Below, piece after piece: positions 6,540 through 10,041 of a DNA stretch of 10,041 nucleotides (positions within the stretch are counted from its first letter, which is position 1; every line of letters starts with the position of its first letter). Origin of the DNA: Holophagaceae bacterium (GTDB lineage Bacteria; Acidobacteriota; Holophagae; Holophagales; Holophagaceae); the NCBI GenBank assembly GCA_003538615.1, contig DPRT01000050.1, positions 18,375 to 28,415 of the forward strand, read 5' to 3'. A program made the position numbers and the translations under genes. Under the pieces are notes generated by a model that searched no databases, was not told the DNA's origin, and worked only from the letters and a program-made list of their open reading frames with translations.

Positions 6540-6612
6540 CGTGGGCGACCTCTTCGAAGTCGTTCCCGAACTCACCAAGGCTGCCAAGGCCATGGGTATT
6601 GGGTCGAACTGA
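6540..6612 (+). pseudogene. Second copy of the etfA 3' end (gene remnant)
   Basis: Bases 6540-6596 repeat 6304-6360 exactly (57 bp). The next five codons and the stop then encode the same GIGSN-stop with GGT ATT GGG TCG AAC TGA in place of GGC ATC GGT TCC AAC TAA. Homology to etfA ends abruptly upstream of 6540. The purely synonymous pattern shows that the tail came from a functional but diverged etfA allele. It is best read as the leftover end of an older or foreign etfA. If the GTG at 6541 were used it would encode a 23-residue peptide equal to the EtfA C-terminus; GGTGGAG just upstream makes this possible but unproven. A misassembly joining two strain variants is the main technical alternative. 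Confidence 0.85.
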
Positions 6613-6627
6613 CCGACGCCGTTCCCA

Positions 6628-6667
6628 CCTGCAAAATCGCCCGGCAAACGCCGGGCGATTTTGCAGG
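6628..6667. terminator. Strong bidirectional terminator
   Basis: Arms CCTGCAAAATCGCCCGGC (6628-6645) and 6650-6667 are perfectly complementary over 18 bp around AAAC. The AAAA/TTTT run within the stem supplies a U tract for both directions. It therefore serves transcription arriving from the etf side and from the leftward DUF1569 operon, whose last stop is at 6679. Confidence 0.85.
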
Positions 6668-6678
6668 CAAGAAAAGGC

Positions 6679-7128
6679 TCAGACCCCAAACTGCCTCAGA
6701 TGATGGTCGAAGTGCTTGTAGATCAGCCGTCCCCACTGGTCGCCGCTGAGCCGCCCGAAGAAGGGATGGACCCTGCCCTCAGTCTTCGCGGCACCGCGCT
6801 GGACCACACGGTCGATGAGGGTGGCCAGCCGGGTGCGCTCCGCTTCGAAGTCCTGGAGATCGGACACCACGTAGATGGGATCGGTGGGCGAGTTGCGGCG
6901 GAAGGGCTTCTCCCCGAAGATCTGCCCCCGGATCAGGGGCGTGATCAGCTTTCCGAGGAAGGCCTGCTTCACAGAACGATCGCCCAGGAGGTCGCCCAAG
7001 GCGATGGAGCAGTGCTTCAGCATCTGGGCCGGATCCATCTTCCCCCACTGGCGCTGGGCGTCCGGCTCCAGGGCGGCCAGGCGATGGGACAGGGACTCCC
7101 GGTCAGCCGGATTGAACAGGGACTTCAT
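6679..7128 (-). CDS. DUF1569 (DinB-like fold) protein
   Basis: A 149-residue protein of the DUF1569 family, related to DinB/YfiT-like four-helix proteins that often bind a metal. No reaction is assigned. It begins MKSLFNPADRESL and has QWGKMDPAQMLKHC (27-40), KPFRRNSP (74-81) and the family-typical end HPFFGRLSGDQWGRLIYKHF (121-140), then DHHLRQFGV. His39 together with His139 and His143 (HxxxH) is arranged like the DinB metal triad; that role is inferred. The start has AGGAAG upstream, and the protein length is normal. It is probably the last gene of a leftward unit headed by msrC, and transcription would stop at 6628-6667. The family assignment rests on remembered motifs. Confidence 0.85.
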   Translation of the reverse strand: MKSLFNPADRESLSHRLAALEPDAQRQWGKMDPAQMLKHCSIALGDLLGDRSVKQAFLGKLITPLIRGQIFGEKPFRRNSPTDPIYVVSDLQDFEAERTRLATLIDRVVQRGAAKTEGRVHPFFGRLSGDQWGRLIYKHFDHHLRQFGV

Positions 7129-7162
7129 CGTTGTCTTCCTCCACCACTACCATCGCTTCTCG

Positions 7163-7203
7163 CTCCAGACCATGGCCCGGCGTCGCCGGGCCATGTCCTG
7201 GAG
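7163..7203. repeat. 41-bp imperfect palindrome between two cistrons
   Basis: CTCCAG (7163-7168) pairs with CTGGAG (7198-7203). After a 2-nt mismatch on each side, CATGGCCCGG (7171-7180) pairs with CCGGGCCATG (7186-7195) around CGTCG. That is 16 pairs with a 5-nt loop. It lies between the stop of the 75-residue gene and the start of the DUF1569 gene. There is no U tract after the hairpin on either strand, so a role in mRNA stability or processing, or as a protein site, is more likely than simple termination. Confidence 0.8.
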
Positions 7204-7213
7204 ATGGCAAAAA

Positions 7214-7441
7214 CTAGATCGGTTCGAAGCCTTCGTCCCGGAGGAAATCCCGGGCATCCTCGGGATCGCCGAAGCGGGCGATGACGGTATCGCCTTCGTT
7301 CGCGTCGCCGTCCAGCGCATCGAGGCTGTTGCGTTCACGGATCACGCAGGCCCCGCCGATCTCATCCAGACCGAACTGGACCAGTTCCCGGATGACGCCA
7401 TGCTCATCCCGCCAAAGCTCAACATGAAGGTCGGTGCCCAT
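7214..7441 (-). CDS. Small acidic protein of unknown function
   Basis: A 75-residue soluble protein that I do not recognise. It has a good ribosome site (AGAGGAGAA) just upstream of ATG 7441, and its codon usage fits the neighbours, so it is likely real. It starts MGTDLHVELWRDEHGVIREL, is rich in Asp and Glu, has one Cys (residue 32) and ends in DPEDARDFLRDEGFEPI. It has no signal peptide, membrane helix or DNA-binding motif that I can see. The N-terminal alternation of hydrophobic and charged residues suggests a beta strand pair, with a helix at the C-terminus. It lies 36 bp after the cNMP/FHA gene and ahead of a large hairpin, so it is probably co-transcribed with the signalling gene. Function unknown. 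Confidence 0.7.
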   Translation of the reverse strand: MGTDLHVELWRDEHGVIRELVQFGLDEIGGACVIRERNSLDALDGDANEGDTVIARFGDPEDARDFLRDEGFEPI

Positions 7442-7477
7442 GCTTTTCTCCTCTAACGTTTCCGTGCGGCAGGAAAG

Positions 7478-8200
7478 TTAGGTCTTCTCGAAGAACAGCA
7501 CCACCATCCCGAAGCCCACGCGGTCCCCGTGCTTCAGTTCCCGGGGTTCGCCGGGCAGGATGCGCTCCCCGCGGACGAAGGTGCCGTTGGCCACGCCGGG
7601 CTCCTCCAGCAGGAAATAGCGGCCATGTTCGCAGAGGATGCGGGCATGGCGCCGGGACACGCTCAGGTTGTGATCCTCATCCGTCAGGTCGATGTCGGGA
7701 TGCACGCCTGTGGTGGGATCGAAGCGGCCGATCAGGGAACCGTGGGACAGGATGGGGTGCGGCTTGCCGCTGAGCACGGACACCAGGTTCGCCACGGGCG
7801 CATCCCCGGACTTCTGGGGCCGGGAGGCATCCAGGGCCTCCACCCGCTCGCCCAGTTCCCGGTGCCGCTGGGCCAGGCGCTGCATCATCTTCACGGACAC
7901 TTCCGGGTTCTGCCGGATCATGCGCATGAAGGTGCCGCGGTTGATGGCGATGAGATCCGAATCCTCCAGGGCCAGGGCCGTGTGCTGGCGCGGCAGGGCC
8001 TCCAGGAGGCTGCCTTCCCCGAAGAAGTCCCCCTTGGACAGCTCCTCCACCCAATCGCCCTTGGCCTCTTCCGATACATAGAGCCGGATCCGCCCCGAAA
8101 GGATGATGTACATCTGCTGGGCCATCTCCCCCTTGCGGAAGATGATCTCGCCTTCGCGGAAGCGCAGCTTGCTTTGATCGATGAAGCTGGGTTCAGCCAT
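7478..8200 (-). CDS. Cyclic nucleotide-binding domain plus FHA domain protein
   Basis: A 240-residue cytoplasmic signalling protein without an output enzyme or DNA-binding domain. Residues 13-115 are a cNMP-binding (CRP-like) domain: FREGEIIFRKGEMAQQMYII, GRIRLYV, GDFFGEGSLLEALPRQHTA and a closing helix. In the phosphate-binding cassette Glu62 and Arg71 are present. However, the Ser/Thr and Ala usually after that Arg are Gln72 and His73, so ligand identity or binding is uncertain. A linker (about 120-137) leads to an FHA domain (about 138-240) with the phosphothreonine-binding residues: GR (158-159), SRRH (182-185) and NGT (205-207). It probably docks on a phosphorylated partner of a Ser/Thr kinase. 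The gene begins 24 bp after the msrC stop and shares its direction. Confidence 0.9.
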   Translation of the reverse strand: MAEPSFIDQSKLRFREGEIIFRKGEMAQQMYIILSGRIRLYVSEEAKGDWVEELSKGDFFGEGSLLEALPRQHTALALEDSDLIAINRGTFMRMIRQNPEVSVKMMQRLAQRHRELGERVEALDASRPQKSGDAPVANLVSVLSGKPHPILSHGSLIGRFDPTTGVHPDIDLTDEDHNLSVSRRHARILCEHGRYFLLEEPGVANGTFVRGERILPGEPRELKHGDRVGFGMVVLFFEKT

Positions 8201-8224
8201 GCGGGTCCCGGAGAGTGCCCTAGG

Positions 8225-8761
8225 TTAACCCATGCCAGGCGATGGGTGAATCGCCTGCGCAAAAGCGTGGATCATCAAGTTTTCCAGAAGCCGGGCCTCG
8301 GCGGCGGAGAACCCGCCCAGGTGCGGCGAGTCCAGGTCCAGCACCGCCAGAAGCCGCCCGGCAACCGTGATGGGGATCACGAGCTCGCTGCGGGTGGCGT
8401 CATCGCAGCTGATGTGCCCGGGGAAGGCGCGGACATCGGGCACCAGCTGGGTGGCTCCGTCCCGGGCGCAGGCCCCGCAGACCCCCCGCTCGAAGGGGAT
8501 GCGGAGGCAGCCCATGCCCCCCTGATAGGGACCCACGGCAAGCATCCGTTCGCCCACGCGCCGGTAGAAGCCGCACCAGTTGGCCTGCGGCAGGGTTTCC
8601 CACAGGAGGCAGGCCAGGGTGGCCTGGATGGCCACCTCATCCGTTTCGCCCTCCAGGGCCGCGAGAATCTGGGGGAGGGCCGATTCGAGGCGCGCCATCC
8701 GCGCCGCCTCGGGCAGCAGGGTGCCCCGCGCCACCGCCTCCAGCAGGATCCCCTCGCTCAT
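8225..8761 (-). CDS. msrC: Free methionine-(R)-sulfoxide reductase (GAF-type fRMsr)
   Basis: Cytoplasmic GAF-fold enzyme that reduces free methionine-R-sulfoxide to methionine with thioredoxin, part of oxidative-damage repair. The 178 residues are close to the E. coli enzyme. WCGFYRRVGERMLAVGPYQG (62-81) lines the pocket. The three characteristic cysteines are present as Cys85 (GCLRIPF), Cys95 (GVCGAC) and Cys119 (FPGHISCDDATRSELVIPI, 113-131), positions almost equal to those of E. coli. An additional Cys98 lies three residues after Cys95. The closing helix is FSAAEARLLENLM. A strong GGAGGAAG ribosome site precedes ATG 8761, which is why I reject a much longer open frame across lpxK. It diverges from lpxK by 24 bp and probably heads the leftward operon that contains the cNMP/FHA gene. 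Confidence 0.93.
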   Translation of the reverse strand: MSEGILLEAVARGTLLPEAARMARLESALPQILAALEGETDEVAIQATLACLLWETLPQANWCGFYRRVGERMLAVGPYQGGMGCLRIPFERGVCGACARDGATQLVPDVRAFPGHISCDDATRSELVIPITVAGRLLAVLDLDSPHLGGFSAAEARLLENLMIHAFAQAIHPSPGMG

Positions 8762-8773
8762 GTCTTCCTCCGC

Positions 8774-8779
8774 TACCCT
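8774..8779 (+). promoter_or_regulatory. Candidate -10 box for (possibly leaderless) lpxK
   Basis: TACCCT in the context gcTACCCTgg ends 6 nt before the lpxK ATG. A -10 at this distance would place the first transcribed base at or next to the start codon, the usual layout of a leaderless mRNA. No Shine-Dalgarno sequence is visible ahead of lpxK, in agreement. No -35 is evident. Confidence 0.35.
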
Positions 8780-8785
8780 GGTGCC

Positions 8786-9814
8786 ATGTCCATTCTGCGC
8801 TACCTGGCGGCTCCGCTCTCCCCCCTGTACGGGATGGTGGTGCGCGCCCGGAACCGCAGCTTCGACACCCACCCGGAAAGGATGGCCCGGGCAGCCGTCC
8901 CCGTAGTGTCCATCGGCAACCTCAGCGCCGGGGGAACGGGCAAGACGCCCCTCACCCTGTTCCTGGCCGAGGGCCTGGAGGCCGCGGGCTGGGCCAACGC
9001 CGTGCTGTCCCGGGGCTATGGCGGACGCCGCGACATCGATCCCATGAGCGTGGAGGCGGATTCCGACCCCCGGCAGGCCGGCGATGAACCCCTGCTCATG
9101 GCCCGGCGCCTGGGGCCCGGACGGGTGGTGGTCGGCCGGAAGCGCCATGCCGCCGCCCTGAGAGCCCTGGCCCAGCGGCCGGCCCTCCGGTGCCTGCTGC
9201 TGGACGACGGCTTCCAGCACCGGGCCCTGCACCGGGACCTGGATCTGCTGGTGCTCGACGGCGTGCGGCTCTGGGGGGACGGCCGCATGCTGCCCCTGGG
9301 GAGCCTGCGCGAGCCCCAGGAGAGCGCCCGCCGCGCCCACGCCCTGATCGTGACCCGATCGAGCCGCGTGAAGGACCGCGCCGAGGTCGAAGCCTGGTGG
9401 GCCCGCCACGGCAGCGGAGGCCCCATCTTCTGGATCGACTTCACCCTGGGTGGGCTTCGCCGCTGGGGCACAGACGCCCGTTTTCCCATCCCCCTTCCAG
9501 GCCAGGGGCCGGCCTTCGCCTGGTGCGGCCTGGGCCACCCGGAGGCGTTCTACGCGGATCTCCTGGTGGCCGGACAGGCCTGGTCGGGTTCCCACAGCTA
9601 CCCCGACCACCGGGGCCCCACACCCGCCGACCTGGTACGCCTCCAGGCCCATGCACGGGCCGAGGACGCCGACTGGCTGGTCTGCACGGAAAAGGATGCG
9701 GTGAAGCTGGGCAAGGACCACGCCCAGACCCTGGACATGCCGCTGTTCATCGCCGAGCAGCGCGTCGCCGGCGGGGATTCACTGCTCGCCTGGGTGGAGG
9801 CCCGCCTGGCCTGA
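8786..9814 (+). CDS. lpxK: Tetraacyldisaccharide 4'-kinase LpxK
   Basis: Membrane-associated kinase that phosphorylates the 4' position of the tetraacyldisaccharide-1-phosphate to give lipid IVA, the sixth step of the Raetz lipid A pathway. The 342 residues are normal length. The N-terminal segment (1-22) is the hydrophobic membrane anchor. VSIGNLSAGGTGKTP (41-55) holds the P-loop. SRGYGG (75-80), GDEPLLMARR (99-108) and VVGRKR (115-120) follow. LLLDDGFQHRALHRDLDLLVLDG (137-159) carries the DDGFQH Walker-B-like motif, then LPLGSLREP (169-177), SYPDHRGPT (271-279) and CTEKDAVKL (300-308). ATG 8786 is chosen because the anchor and P-loop lie at standard distance. The open frame continues far upstream but only antisense to msrC and the FHA gene. 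No ribosome site is visible. Confidence 0.95.
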   Translation: MSILRYLAAPLSPLYGMVVRARNRSFDTHPERMARAAVPVVSIGNLSAGGTGKTPLTLFLAEGLEAAGWANAVLSRGYGGRRDIDPMSVEADSDPRQAGDEPLLMARRLGPGRVVVGRKRHAAALRALAQRPALRCLLLDDGFQHRALHRDLDLLVLDGVRLWGDGRMLPLGSLREPQESARRAHALIVTRSSRVKDRAEVEAWWARHGSGGPIFWIDFTLGGLRRWGTDARFPIPLPGQGPAFAWCGLGHPEAFYADLLVAGQAWSGSHSYPDHRGPTPADLVRLQAHARAEDADWLVCTEKDAVKLGKDHAQTLDMPLFIAEQRVAGGDSLLAWVEARLA

Positions 9815-9995
9815 GGAACCGCGAAGGAAGGGGCCAGCCTGACGGGGGCCCTGGACCTGCATGCAGAGGCATGCGTCATCTCCGCGGAAGGCGCGCACCG
9901 CAGGCGCTGGTATGGAGCGAGCCCATGCCGGTGGCCGCTCTGGAATGAGCGGGGCTGGCCCCGTTCCGGGCCTTGAGGTAGGATGATTCCCTGCC
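9815..9995. other. Intergenic region between lpxK and tRNA-Gly
   Basis: I find no gene here. GCATGC (9859-9864) and GCATGC (9869-9874) can pair across AGAG. CGGGG (9950-9954) pairs with CCCCG (9959-9963), and the stem can be extended by GGAA/TTCC (9942-9945, 9964-9967) with a bulge; without a U tract it is at best a weak terminator. A 25-codon open frame from 9871 has no persuasive ribosome site and is not called. Confidence 0.5.
9979..9984 (+). promoter_or_regulatory. Candidate -10 box for tRNA-Gly
   Basis: TAGGAT in the context ggTAGGATga lies 11 nt before the mature tRNA 5' end, a usual distance for a short tRNA leader. There is no clear -35. Confidence 0.4.
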
Positions 9996-10041
9996 GCGGG
10001 CGTAGTTCAGTGGTAGAACGTCAGCTTCCCAAGCTGAATGT
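9996..10041 (+). tRNA. tRNA-Gly(CCC), 5' part (cut by window end)
   Basis: The 46 bases fold as a tRNA 5' half: acceptor strand GCGGGCG, TA at positions 8-9, D arm GTTC-AGTGGTA-GAAC, G26, then anticodon stem TCAGC/GCTGA around loop TTCCCAA. Positions 34-36 are CCC, reading glycine codon GGG. The variable loop begins ATGT; the T arm and 3' acceptor strand lie beyond the window. Confidence 0.9.

Larger units (their letters stand above)
6377..6678. other. Rearranged intergenic region between etfA and the DUF1569 gene
   Basis: About 300 bp without an intact recognised gene. In order it holds a terminator hairpin (6398-6419), about 120 bp of unplaced GC-rich sequence (6420-6539), the second etfA tail (6540-6612) and the bidirectional terminator (6628-6667). 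The unplaced part includes a hairpin, GGCGGCG (6479-6485) with CGCCGCC (6491-6497). It also has gcTACCCT (6463-6468), which looks like other -10 candidates in this window, and GGTGGAG five bases ahead of a GTG at 6541. Whether any of it is transcribed is unknown. Confidence 0.7.

Noticed and set aside
6304..6612. The direct repeat read as a phage or island attachment site
   Set aside because: There is no integrase or mobile gene, only about 180 bp lie between the copies, and the synonymous-only differences fit an etfA allele, not an att core.
7529..8785. Long rightward open frame that would fuse about 419 residues to the N-terminus of LpxK
   Set aside because: It is antisense to the well-supported cNMP/FHA and msrC genes; LpxK starts naturally at 8786. 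Long open antisense frames are expected at this GC content.
8762..9721. Long leftward extension upstream of msrC across lpxK
   Set aside because: The reductase is complete from ATG 8761 with a strong ribosome site; the rest is antisense to lpxK and composition-driven.
9871..9948. 25-codon open frame before the tRNA gene
   Set aside because: No convincing ribosome site, biased Arg/Pro composition and no relation to known small proteins.
9996..10041. The tRNA-Gly gene as an island insertion site
   Set aside because: The tRNA 3' half, where integration would occur, lies outside the window, and no mobile genes flank it here.

Overview
The window is GC-rich (roughly two thirds G+C by eye), densely coded chromosomal DNA from a diderm (Gram-negative type) bacterium. 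LpxK (lipid A), TolQ (Tol-Pal) and a Tat translocase together require an outer membrane or periplasm. The gene style, including a DUF1569 protein, a cNMP-FHA protein and C-G-rich hairpin terminators, is reminiscent of Acidobacteriota of the Holophaga/Geothrix type. That assignment is an impression, not a proof; other GC-rich diderms such as Myxococcota are possible. I see no integrase, IS element, CRISPR array, toxin-antitoxin pair or defence cassette.

Layout. At the left edge a tolQ gene runs leftward out of the window. It diverges from a rightward unit: ugd (UDP-glucose 6-dehydrogenase), then an AtuA-C-terminal-like small protein coupled by an ATGA overlap, then tatA, an intrinsic terminator, and tatC. 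The end of tatC overlaps the end of a leftward murG by 52 bp. murG diverges from a rightward etfB-etfA pair (electron transfer flavoprotein). Behind etfA lies an unusual intergenic stretch. It holds a terminator, about 120 bp of unexplained DNA, a second copy of the etfA 3' end ending in its own stop codon, and a strong bidirectional terminator. A probable leftward operon then follows: msrC (free methionine-R-sulfoxide reductase), a cNMP-binding/FHA protein, a 75-residue orphan and a DUF1569 protein. Only 24 bp separate the starts of msrC and the divergent lpxK. After lpxK comes about 180 bp without a recognised gene, then a tRNA-Gly(CCC) cut by the window end.

How the genes work together. 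Most of the window is envelope biogenesis: Tol-Pal, UDP-glucuronate supply, Tat export, lipid II synthesis and lipid A phosphorylation. To this are added electron transfer (EtfAB), methionine-oxide repair (MsrC) and a small signalling protein. The genes are largely housekeeping and I do not see a new multi-gene system. The most notable signals are the duplicated etfA tail, whose last codons differ only synonymously; a terminator placed between tatA and tatC; an AT-rich patch inside the AtuA-like gene; the tatC/murG tail overlap; and a family of look-alike hairpins around 6.4-7.2 kb.
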